Assembly (NCBI GenBank): GCA_023266795.1
Contig: JAHFPI010000138.1
Coordinates: 1 to 5,216 of the forward strand
Direction of reading: 5' to 3'
DNA: 5,216 nucleotides
Source of the DNA: Rhodospirillales bacterium
GTDB lineage: Bacteria > Pseudomonadota > Alphaproteobacteria > Micavibrionales > UBA2020
The notes beneath the pieces are model-generated. The model saw nothing but the letters and a program-made list of their open reading frames with translations, did not search any database and had not been told where the DNA came from. This document shows, piece by piece, positions 1 to 5,216 of the stretch (positions are counted from its first letter, which is position 1; each line of letters opens with the position of its first letter). The translations under genes and the position numbers were made by a program.

Positions 1-985
1 CTACCATCTCATGCTGTCGCCGGGCGCGGATCTGGTGGCGGAGATGGGCGGGTTGCACAAGTTCATGGGCTGGGACGGCCCGATGTTCACCGATAGCGGT
101 GGATTCCAGATTTTTTCGCTCGGGCATGGTTCGGTTGCCGATGAAATCAAGGGGCGCGGCCAGCGCGACCGTCCCAACAGCGTTCTCAAAATTTCAGAGG
201 AGGGCGCGGAATTCCGTTCCTATCTTGACGGGAGCAAACATTTCCTGTCGCCGGAAATATCCGTCCAGATCCAGCGGAAGCTGGGCGCTGACCTGATCGT
301 GCAGCTTGATGAGTGCACGCCCTTTCATGTCGATAAGGAATATATGGCGCGCTCGATGGAGATGAGCATGCGCTGGGGCGACAGGTCGCTGGCCGAGCAT
401 AAGCGCCTTGATGACGGCAAACAGGCGATGTACGGCATCGTGCAGGGCGGCGTCTATCCCGATCTGCGGCAGCAAAGCTGCGAATACACCCGCGACCGGG
501 ATTTCTTTGCGACAGCCATCGGCGGATCATTAGGCGCGAACAAGGAGCAGATGTATGACGTCGTCGCCATGTGCGCGCCGCATATCCATCCCGACCGCCC
601 CGTGCATCTTCTCGGCATCGGCAGTTTTATCGATGTGTTCAGCAATGTCCGGCTGGGGATGGACACTTTCGACTGCGTTTCGCCGACCCGCATGGCGCGG
701 CATGGCTGGGCGCTGGTGAAGGGGGCGCCCAAGGAACGGATGAACCTGCGCAACGCCCGCTACCTGAAAGATTCCGCGCCGGTGGATGAGAGCTGCGATT
801 GTTACGCCTGCCGCAGCCATAGCCGGTCTTACATTCATCATCTCTTCAGGACGGGGGAACTGCTGGGTATGCAGCTTTTATCAATCCATAATGTAACCAC
901 CATGAATCGCCTGATGCGCGAAGTGCGCCATGCAATTAAAACCCAAACGCTGGATGCGGCGCAGGCAGCGTGGGTCGTTTCTTGA
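1..985 (+). CDS. tgt: Queuine/preQ1 tRNA-ribosyltransferase (tRNA-guanine transglycosylase), 5' end missing
   Basis: The enzyme exchanges guanine 34 in the anticodon of GUN-anticodon tRNAs for a 7-deazaguanine (preQ1 in most bacteria) in the queuosine pathway, in the cytoplasm. The reading frame is open from base 2 and starts mid-protein at Tyr-His-Leu, matching the family's NTYHL/NTFHL segment, so roughly 60-70 N-terminal residues lie upstream of the window. The first visible Met (base 11) is internal. Numbering that Met as 1, I see DSGGFQ at 28-33 (general acid/base Asp), DECTP at 100-104, GIVQGG at 142-147, and FDCVSPTR at 220-227 with nucleophile Asp221. The zinc ligands are Cys262, Cys264, Cys267 and His293, spaced as in known enzymes. 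Relative to the E. coli-type sequence as I remember it, there are about 18 extra residues between FSL and SEEG, the GGLAVGE loop reads GGSLGAN, and the C-terminal tail is short. The family assignment is secure. The base used (preQ1 or queuine) is not. Confidence 0.96.
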   Translation, partial: YHLMLSPGADLVAEMGGLHKFMGWDGPMFTDSGGFQIFSLGHGSVADEIKGRGQRDRPNSVLKISEEGAEFRSYLDGSKHFLSPEISVQIQRKLGADLIVQLDECTPFHVDKEYMARSMEMSMRWGDRSLAEHKRLDDGKQAMYGIVQGGVYPDLRQQSCEYTRDRDFFATAIGGSLGANKEQMYDVVAMCAPHIHPDRPVHLLGIGSFIDVFSNVRLGMDTFDCVSPTRMARHGWALVKGAPKERMNLRNARYLKDSAPVDESCDCYACRSHSRSYIHHLFRTGELLGMQLLSIHNVTTMNRLMREVRHAIKTQTLDAAQAAWVVS

Positions 986-1009
986 CATAACATTGTGATC
1001 TTTAAAAAA
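982..1009 (+). promoter_or_regulatory. Possible sigma-70-type promoter for the kinase gene
   Basis: TTGACA at 982-987 matches the -35 consensus perfectly and overlaps the tgt stop codon (TGA, 983-985). The best -10 candidate is TAAAAA at 1003-1008, four of six matches, with a short 15-base spacer. An A tract (1004-1010) makes the exact hexamer uncertain. It would give a leader of about 75 bases before the kinase GTG. This is a pattern match only; alphaproteobacterial promoters often deviate from this consensus. Confidence 0.3.
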
Positions 1010-1043
1010 AGCTTTTGCCGTAGGCCATCCCGCAAGGTTTTAT

Positions 1044-1060
1044 TAACCAGTTTTTGGTTA
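1044..1060. repeat. Short inverted repeat upstream of the histidine kinase
   Basis: TAACCA (1044-1049) and TGGTTA (1055-1060) form a perfect 6-base inverted repeat around the spacer GTTTT. A third, similar half-site, TTACCA, lies at 1069-1074. The repeat sits 31 bases before the kinase start. It is AU-rich as a hairpin and has no following T tract, so it is more plausible as a protein-binding operator than as a terminator. The arrangement does not fit the CtrA pattern TTAA-N7-TTAA. A competing weak hairpin further upstream (TTTTGC at 1013-1018 with GCAAGG at 1032-1037, two G-U pairs, then TTTT) could be a poor terminator for tgt. I see nothing else in the 986-1090 gap. Confidence 0.3.
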
Positions 1061-1079
1061 TTTACATGTTACCAATAAT

Positions 1080-1086
1080 GGGAGAG
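1080..1086 (+). promoter_or_regulatory. Ribosome binding site that selects the GTG start of the kinase
   Basis: GGGAGAG lies six bases (counting from GGAG, 1081-1084) before GTG at 1091, an ideal Shine-Dalgarno distance. The alternative in-frame ATG at 1112 has only GGACGACG-like sequence ahead of it and no clear site, so the GTG start is preferred. Confidence 0.7.
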
Positions 1087-1090
1087 ACAC

Positions 1091-2668
1091 GTGCAGCAAG
1101 CTGGACGACGAATGGCAGTGATTGAAAAAACCGTTGTGAAAAGCGTTGTGTCAGACAGGGACTTCCGGGATTTTTTCCTGAAGTCTCCGGTCGGGCGCAT
1201 GGTGGTTGCCGTAGAGCCGGGAGATCGTTGCGTTTATGCCGAGGTCAATGCCGCCGCCGCGAGCTATTTTGACATTCCGCGCGAGAAGATGCTGGGGCGG
1301 ACGCCGGCGGAGTTATTCGACAGCACGGTCGCCGAGCAGGTGGAGCAATCCCTCCGCTCCTGCATCAAGACCCGCAAAACCGCGACCTTCAATACGCTGC
1401 CCCGCTTTCCGGGCGGTGTGCGGGTGCAGGCATTTATCCTCAACCCGATACTCGATGCCGAGGGCAGGGTGCGCTTCATTGATATCATCGTGCGCCCCGA
1501 CACGGCGGACAGCCTGCATCTGCAGTATGAGCGCGATGACGCTTTGATGCTGATGACCTCCCTGTTCGACGCCAGCGGTATGGGCATCGTGGTGACCGAC
1601 CATCACGGCAGGATCGTGCGCGTCAATGACAGCTTTCTGGCCGAGTACGGCTGGAAGCGGGAAGACCTGCTGGGAGAAGAGTTCCTTGTCATCGTGCCGC
1701 CGGAAGACCATGCACTCTCGCGGAAGCTCCATACCGCCTTTATCAATCGCGGACGGCAGGGAACGCGGGAGGTGCAGTTGCTGCGGAAGGACGGCAGCGT
1801 CGCGGAGGTCATGCTCACTACGGCGCTGCTGGAACTGAGCCAGAAACGCCGTTTCATGGTGTCGACCACGCGCGACATCACGGAGCGCAAGAACATGATG
1901 CGCAGCATGATCCGCGCCAAAGAGGAAGCCGATGACGCCAACCGCGCCAAATCCTCTTTCCTCGCCAACATGAGCCATGAGCTGCGGACGCCGCTGAACG
2001 CCATTATCGGGTTTTCCGAGCTGATGAAAAACCACCTGTTCGGGCCGCTCAATAACCCGAAATACGAAGAATACATGGCGGATATCCATTTCAGCTCCCG
2101 CCACCTGCTCGACATCATCAACGACATCCTCGATATGTCGAAGATCGAGGCCGGCAGGGTCGAACTGATCGAGAGCGAAGTGGCGATTTCCGAGGTGCTG
2201 GATTCCGTGGTGCGGATCATGGGCGACCGGGCGCAGGCGGTGTCGATCGATCTCGATTTCAAAATCGATCCTTCCCTGCCGCATCTCAAGGCCGACCAGC
2301 GGCTGCTGCGCCAGATTTTGATTAACCTTGTGTCCAACGCCGTAAAATTCTCCGCTGCCGGCAAGACCGTGAAGGCGCGGGCGTATGTCCTGCCCGATCA
2401 TCACCTGCGTCTTGTCATTGAAGACGAGGGCTGCGGCATCCCGGCGGACAAGCTGAAGGTCGTGCTGGAGCCGTTTGGCCAGGTGAACGACCCACGGCAC
2501 TGCAACGGGCAGGGAACGGGTCTCGGCCTTCCGCTCGCCAAGGCAATGATGGAGCTGCATGGCGGCGCGCTGGCGCTGGAATCGAGGGAGGGAAAGGGCA
2601 CGAAGGTGTTCCTTGATTTCCCGATCGACAGGACGCTGGATACCGGCGAACCGGTGCGTATTCCTTAA
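1091..2668 (+). CDS. Cytoplasmic sensor histidine kinase with two PAS domains, PleC/DivJ/PdhS-like phosphotransfer core
   Basis: A 525-residue kinase that should autophosphorylate on a histidine in response to a signal sensed by PAS domains and pass the phosphate to a response regulator. The first PAS-like domain spans about residues 25-136. A clearer second PAS spans about 152-266, ending in the typical DITERK. A helical linker rich in Ala/Glu/Lys (267-288) leads into the dimerisation domain with SHELRTPLNAI, phosphoacceptor His296. The ATPase domain has the N box (NLVSNAVKF, Asn416), G1 (DEGCGIP, 445-451), F box (EPFGQ, 460-464) and G2 (GTGLGLPL, 475-482). There is no signal peptide, no membrane segment and no receiver domain. 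The LFGPLNNPKYEEY...DIL DMSKIEAG stretch after the histidine resembles alphaproteobacterial PleC, DivJ and PdhS kinases, whose partners are DivK and PleD; a DivK-like partner is inference. DUF1491 follows after four bases. Confidence 0.95.
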   Translation: MQQAGRRMAVIEKTVVKSVVSDRDFRDFFLKSPVGRMVVAVEPGDRCVYAEVNAAAASYFDIPREKMLGRTPAELFDSTVAEQVEQSLRSCIKTRKTATFNTLPRFPGGVRVQAFILNPILDAEGRVRFIDIIVRPDTADSLHLQYERDDALMLMTSLFDASGMGIVVTDHHGRIVRVNDSFLAEYGWKREDLLGEEFLVIVPPEDHALSRKLHTAFINRGRQGTREVQLLRKDGSVAEVMLTTALLELSQKRRFMVSTTRDITERKNMMRSMIRAKEEADDANRAKSSFLANMSHELRTPLNAIIGFSELMKNHLFGPLNNPKYEEYMADIHFSSRHLLDIINDILDMSKIEAGRVELIESEVAISEVLDSVVRIMGDRAQAVSIDLDFKIDPSLPHLKADQRLLRQILINLVSNAVKFSAAGKTVKARAYVLPDHHLRLVIEDEGCGIPADKLKVVLEPFGQVNDPRHCNGQGTGLGLPLAKAMMELHGGALALESREGKGTKVFLDFPIDRTLDTGEPVRIP

Positions 2669-2675
2669 GAGAATG
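2666..2675 (+). promoter_or_regulatory. Stop-start junction suggesting translational coupling of kinase and DUF1491
   Basis: The kinase stop TAA (2666-2668) is followed by GAGA and then the ATG of the next gene (2673). The only Shine-Dalgarno-like bases (AAGAGA, 2667-2672) abut the start codon, which is too close for a strong independent site. Reinitiation by ribosomes that finish the kinase is therefore the likeliest way the second gene is translated. Confidence 0.6.
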
Positions 2676-3008
2676 GACAAACGGCTTCCCACAGAACTCT
2701 GGGTTACGGCGCATCTCCGCCAGTGTACGGCGAGGGGGCTGCCGGTTTATGTGGTGCACAGGGGCGCTGCGGCATCCGGCACCGTCATGGTCAGGATTGT
2801 CATGCGCGGAAAAGGCTGCAAACTCCTCAACCAGTCCCGCGACAGCAGCGGGAATATGGGCTGGATGGATGTTTTTGAAGGCGCGGCGGTTGACGAAACC
2901 CGCGCCGACCAGTATATCCAACGAGCCATCGCGCGCGACCCGGACGTCTGGGTGATCGAGGTGGAGGACGAAAGCGGGCAGAACCCGTTTGAGGGGAAGA
3001 TTTTTTAA
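2673..3008 (+). CDS. DUF1491 family protein
   Basis: A 111-residue soluble protein of unknown function. The N-terminal LPTELWVTAHLRQC segment (residues 5-18), a central basic beta-rich stretch (about 24-52), and the DPDVWVIEVED signature near the C terminus (89-99) match what I remember of DUF1491, a small (about 110-residue) family found in Alphaproteobacteria. Length agrees with a complete member. The ATG at 2673 is chosen because the family begins a few residues before the (K/R)L..ELWV motif and because it sits just after the kinase stop. The frame is open further upstream (to 2559), but that would only overlap the kinase C terminus. No signal peptide, membrane segment or known catalytic motif is visible. 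Its job is unknown. Co-translation with the kinase suggests, but does not show, a shared pathway. Confidence 0.85.
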   Translation: MDKRLPTELWVTAHLRQCTARGLPVYVVHRGAAASGTVMVRIVMRGKGCKLLNQSRDSSGNMGWMDVFEGAAVDETRADQYIQRAIARDPDVWVIEVEDESGQNPFEGKIF

Positions 3009-3037
3009 AGCTCATCCTTCTCTCTGAATTAGATATT

Positions 3038-3043
3038 AGGAAG
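3038..3043 (+). promoter_or_regulatory. Ribosome binding site of the AT-rich orphan gene
   Basis: AGGAAG stands six bases before ATG 3050, a strong match at good spacing. The 41-base gap around it (3009-3049) is AT-rich and holds no clear terminator for DUF1491 and no clear promoter. Confidence 0.65.
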
Positions 3044-3049
3044 ATAAAT

Positions 3050-3892
3050 ATGTTTGGCAAAAAGCAAGGCCCATCGGGTGCCGATACAAGTAAAGATTCT
3101 CCGCCTACTGCGCCGGTGAATAACTTTCCTTGGCAGCCTCAGTCAAATATTACCGGGAATTTAGCTGTCGGTAATCTCCGCATCAATTTATTGGAGCGTC
3201 TTCGAAATGAGCGGGGTGTGCATGCAGAAACACTTATGGTTGCAATAGGAGCATTGGCGGGATTTGCTGCACAAAATGCGGCTTTGGGTAGAGTGGCGGC
3301 AACATTAATCAATAAAGAAGAGTTGCCTAAGACTAGCCTTGTACTGGGACAAATTTCTGGTGAGACATACCTAGTGGGGGATTGGATAAACACTTTCCTT
3401 TTTAACGATCCCGGAAGCCAATTGACGCTTTATAAAATGGCTGGAGCAACGGCAATGCAAGCCGGAGGGATCCAAATGAAAGATTTGCCGGATTTTAAAG
3501 AAATGGTGGAACATGTGGTGCGTACCATGGGAAAAACAGAGTTTGGGAGAATTCGTGCACCTTCTGGCCACCAGCCAGCGCTTCAGCCTGTTGAAGCGCT
3601 TAAAATACTATGGCCATTTGCGTGTAAGATATTAACGCTTCCTCTTCCAAAGGGAATTCCGTCTGGTATTGAACCTCCTCTTCAAGAATCTCATTGGCCA
3701 GTCGTTATTTCATTTGTTGCCGCCCAGCTTATTGGGTGGGCTAAAGAGGCGTTAAATCCACGTATTTCTTACGCTCTTGCCATGGAATCTGCCATTATTA
3801 CAGCAAAAATTAACCCCCAAATAATTGAACCAGGCAAATGGAAGATCGAAGCCAGTGCAGGAAAGCTGATGGTTGAGCGGTTGATGAATTGA
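3050..3892 (+). CDS. Hypothetical protein, 280 residues, low-GC orphan
   Basis: I do not recognise the function. The first 35 or so residues (rich in Lys, Gly, Pro, Ser, Asn) look disordered. They lead into a compact, probably helical body beginning NLRINLLERLRNERGVHAE (42-60) and an alanine/glycine-rich hydrophobic helix, about 61-86, containing GALAGFAAQ. A second mildly hydrophobic stretch lies at 216-231 (WPVVISFVAAQLIGWA). Neither is a convincing membrane span, and there is no signal peptide, so a soluble cytoplasmic protein is most likely. No catalytic motif, nucleotide-binding loop, metal-binding cluster or helix-turn-helix is evident. I have only a faint recollection that a HAE(T/S)-x-GALAGF-x-x-Q core recurs in unnamed proteobacterial proteins. 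Hand-counted GC over 780 bases is about 46%, and codons such as TTA, ATA and CTT are common, unlike the flanking genes. The good ribosome binding site and uninterrupted frame support a real gene, possibly horizontally acquired. Confidence 0.8.
   Translation: MFGKKQGPSGADTSKDSPPTAPVNNFPWQPQSNITGNLAVGNLRINLLERLRNERGVHAETLMVAIGALAGFAAQNAALGRVAATLINKEELPKTSLVLGQISGETYLVGDWINTFLFNDPGSQLTLYKMAGATAMQAGGIQMKDLPDFKEMVEHVVRTMGKTEFGRIRAPSGHQPALQPVEALKILWPFACKILTLPLPKGIPSGIEPPLQESHWPVVISFVAAQLIGWAKEALNPRISYALAMESAIITAKINPQIIEPGKWKIEASAGKLMVERLMN
3577..3600. repeat. Perfect 9-base inverted repeat inside the orphan gene
   Basis: AGCGCTTCA (3577-3585) and TGAAGCGCT (3592-3600) are exact reverse complements separated by GCCTGT. 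The transcript could fold a 9-pair, GC-containing stem with a six-base loop. It is followed by TAAAATAC rather than a T run, so it is not a typical terminator. It encodes part of a Pro/Gln-rich segment (around residues 176-184). Function unknown; chance occurrence is possible. Confidence 0.45.
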
Positions 3893-3898
3893 AGGAAA
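3891..3898 (+). promoter_or_regulatory. Ribosome binding site of prfC, overlapping the stop of the preceding gene
   Basis: GAAGGAAA begins within the TGA stop (3890-3892) of the orphan gene. From AAGGA (3892-3896) there are 10 bases to ATG 3907 and 16 to the second in-frame ATG at 3913, so 3907 is the more likely start. The overlap means ribosomes ending the orphan gene would pass over or near the prfC initiation region. Confidence 0.6.
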
Positions 3899-3906
3899 TA
3901 CACTAA

Positions 3907-5216
3907 ATGACCATGAACGATGAAATCCACCGCAGGCGCACCTTCGCCATCATCTCCCACCCCGACGCGGGCAAGACCACGCTGACGGAGAAGCTGCTGT
4001 TGTTCGGCGGGGCGATTCAGCTGGCGGGGGCGGTCAAGGCGCGGCGGGATATGCGCATGGCGCGGTCGGACTGGATGAAGGTGGAGCAGGAGCGCGGGAT
4101 TTCGGTTGCCTCCAGCGTCATGACCTTCGATTATGACGACATCAAGTTCAACCTGCTCGATACGCCCGGCCACGAGGATTTCTCCGAGGATACCTACCGC
4201 ACGCTCACGGCCGTCGATTCCGCCATCATGGTCCTCGATCATGCCAAAGGGATTGAGACCCAGACACGGAAGCTCTTTGAAGTCTGCCGTTTGCGGGATT
4301 TGCCGATCATCACCTTTATCAATAAGCTTGACCGCGAAGGGCAGGACCCTTTCAACCTGCTCGATGAAGTCGAGAAGACGCTGGCGCTGGATGTGACGCC
4401 CGCGAGCTGGCCGATTGGCATGGGAAAAGAATTCCTCGGCTGTTACGACCTGCTTGATGACCAGCTCATGCTGATGGAACGCACGAAAGGCACCAAGCTG
4501 GGCCAGGCGGAGAAATGCAAAGGTCTTGATGACCCGAAGATTGACCGGCTACTGCCGGCGCACGCCGCCGCCAAACTGCGTGAAGATGTCGCCATGATAC
4601 GCGGCGCCTGCAAGCCGATGGACCGCAAAGCCTATCTCGAGGGCCACCTGTCGCCGGTTTTTTTCGGCAGCGCGCTCAATAACTTCGGCATCGGCGAGCT
4701 GCTGGGCGGGCTGAAACGCTTTGCGCCCGCGCCGCAGCCGCAGCCTGCGGCAGAACGCATCATCGAGACGACGGAGGATAAGGTCACGGGTTTTGTGTTT
4801 AAAATCCAGGCGAACATGGACCCGAAGCACCGCGACCGCATTGCCTTCACCCGCCTCTGTTCCGGACACTTCAAGCGCGGCATGAAGCTGAAGCATGTCC
4901 GCACGGATAAAATGATCACCGTCCACAATCCGCTGCTCTTTTTCGCGCAGGAGCGCGAAGTGGCAGAGGAGGCTTATGCGGGCGATATTATCGGCATCCC
5001 CAATCACGGCAACCTGCGCATCGGCGATACGCTGACGGAGGGCGAAAGCCTGCATGTCACCGGCATTCCTAGCTATGCGCCGGAACATTTGCAGCGCGTG
5101 CGCCTTGACGATCCTTTGAAAACCAAGCACCTCGGCGAGGCGCTGTTGCAGCTTGCGGAAGAGGGGGCGGCGCGCATCTTCAAGCCGCGCATGGATTCAA
5201 GCTGGGTCGTCGGCGT
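3907..5216 (+). CDS. prfC: Peptide chain release factor 3 (RF3), 3' end missing
   Basis: RF3 is a ribosome-bound translational GTPase that removes RF1/RF2 after peptide release. I translated the frame by hand: it is open from ATG 3907 to the window edge (436 codons plus two bases). E. coli RF3, at 529 residues from memory, implies that about 90 C-terminal residues lie outside. G1 is SHPDAGKTT (17-25, Lys23). The switch region has ERGISVASS (62-70). G3 is DTPGHEDF (85-92), G4 is NKLD (139-142), and G5 is the GSALN segment (254-258). A Pro/Ala/Gln-rich linker (about 272-282) precedes domain II with FKIQANMDPKHRDR (298-311), a strong RF3 hallmark that separates it from EF-G and TypA. A small difference: DHAKGIE (111-117), where DAAKG is usual. 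It begins 14 bases after the orphan gene stop, so it may share that gene's transcript. Confidence 0.97.
   Translation, partial: MTMNDEIHRRRTFAIISHPDAGKTTLTEKLLLFGGAIQLAGAVKARRDMRMARSDWMKVEQERGISVASSVMTFDYDDIKFNLLDTPGHEDFSEDTYRTLTAVDSAIMVLDHAKGIETQTRKLFEVCRLRDLPIITFINKLDREGQDPFNLLDEVEKTLALDVTPASWPIGMGKEFLGCYDLLDDQLMLMERTKGTKLGQAEKCKGLDDPKIDRLLPAHAAAKLREDVAMIRGACKPMDRKAYLEGHLSPVFFGSALNNFGIGELLGGLKRFAPAPQPQPAAERIIETTEDKVTGFVFKIQANMDPKHRDRIAFTRLCSGHFKRGMKLKHVRTDKMITVHNPLLFFAQEREVAEEAYAGDIIGIPNHGNLRIGDTLTEGESLHVTGIPSYAPEHLQRVRLDDPLKTKHLGEALLQLAEEGAARIFKPRMDSSWVVG

Noticed and set aside
1004..1016. A7-GC-T4 tract after tgt as a terminator.
   Set aside because: It is a loopless AAAAGCTTTT palindrome and cannot form a usable hairpin. 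The neighbouring weak stem (1013-1037) needs G-U pairs and is not convincing either.
1032..1060. A CtrA-type site in the kinase promoter region.
   Set aside because: TTAAC occurs at 1043-1047, but no TTAA stands seven bases before it, so the consensus spacing fails.
1066..1125. A 19-codon frame starting at ATG 1066 in the kinase leader (possible leader peptide).
   Set aside because: No ribosome binding site precedes it, and it overlaps the kinase start in another frame without any sign of attenuation.
2245..2270. Inverted repeats built from GATCGAT / ATCGATC and TCGATTT / AAATCGA in the kinase gene.
   Set aside because: They arise from repeated Asp, Ile and Leu codons in the segment SIDLDFKID and sit mid-domain; likely coding coincidence.
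1603..2364. A second long minus-strand open frame (253 codons) opposite the kinase.
   Set aside because: It is Ser/Arg-rich, has no motif, and is antisense to conserved coding sequence; GC-bias shadow.
2559..2672. An N-terminal extension of the DUF1491 frame overlapping the kinase 3' end.
   Set aside because: The extension is Arg-rich frame-shadow sequence of the kinase G2 region. The family starts near the MDKRLPTELW segment, so ATG 2673 is preferred.
1313..2692. A 459-codon open frame on the minus strand opposite the histidine kinase.
   Set aside because: It lies wholly antisense to a gene with all kinase motifs. Its translation is rich in His, Arg and Gln with no recognisable domain, which is what the reverse complement of GC-biased codons gives.
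4549..5130. Minus-strand open frame of 193 codons opposite prfC.
   Set aside because: It overlaps conserved RF3 sequence that reads through without interruption on the plus strand; no ribosome binding site or family match.

Overview
The window looks like a piece of an alphaproteobacterial chromosome. The clues are a histidine kinase whose phosphoacceptor domain resembles the PleC/DivJ/PdhS group, a DUF1491 protein (a family I know essentially from Alphaproteobacteria), GC-rich genes with strong CTG/GCG/GGC codon preference, and tight gene packing. The exact order or genus cannot be read from this sequence. All five genes are on the + strand.

Layout. Positions 1-985 hold the 3' part of tgt (tRNA-guanine transglycosylase, queuosine modification of tRNA), with its start outside the window. 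A 105-base gap (986-1090) holds a consensus-like -35 hexamer overlapping the tgt stop, a small inverted repeat and a good ribosome binding site. A soluble two-PAS sensor histidine kinase follows (1091-2668, GTG start). Four bases after its stop begins a small DUF1491 gene (2673-3008), probably translationally coupled to the kinase. After 41 AT-rich bases comes an unrecognised 280-residue protein gene (3050-3892), clearly poorer in GC (about 46% by hand count) than its neighbours (about 60%). Last is prfC (peptide chain release factor 3), which starts at 3907 and runs off the right edge after 436 codons.

How they fit together. tgt and prfC are translation-related housekeeping genes (tRNA anticodon modification and release-factor recycling). 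The kinase and DUF1491 form a probable two-gene unit. The kinase has no receiver domain and no regulator next to it, so its partner must be encoded elsewhere. The AT-rich gene between DUF1491 and prfC is the best candidate for recently acquired or accessory DNA. It has its own good ribosome binding site, and its last bases overlap the ribosome binding site of prfC.

There is no RNA gene, CRISPR array, insertion sequence or recognisable defence cassette in the window. The points most worth a second look are the composition-shifted orphan gene, the tgt variant (an insertion of about 18 residues and an altered substrate loop relative to the E. coli-type enzyme), and the coupling of the PleC/DivJ-like kinase to DUF1491.
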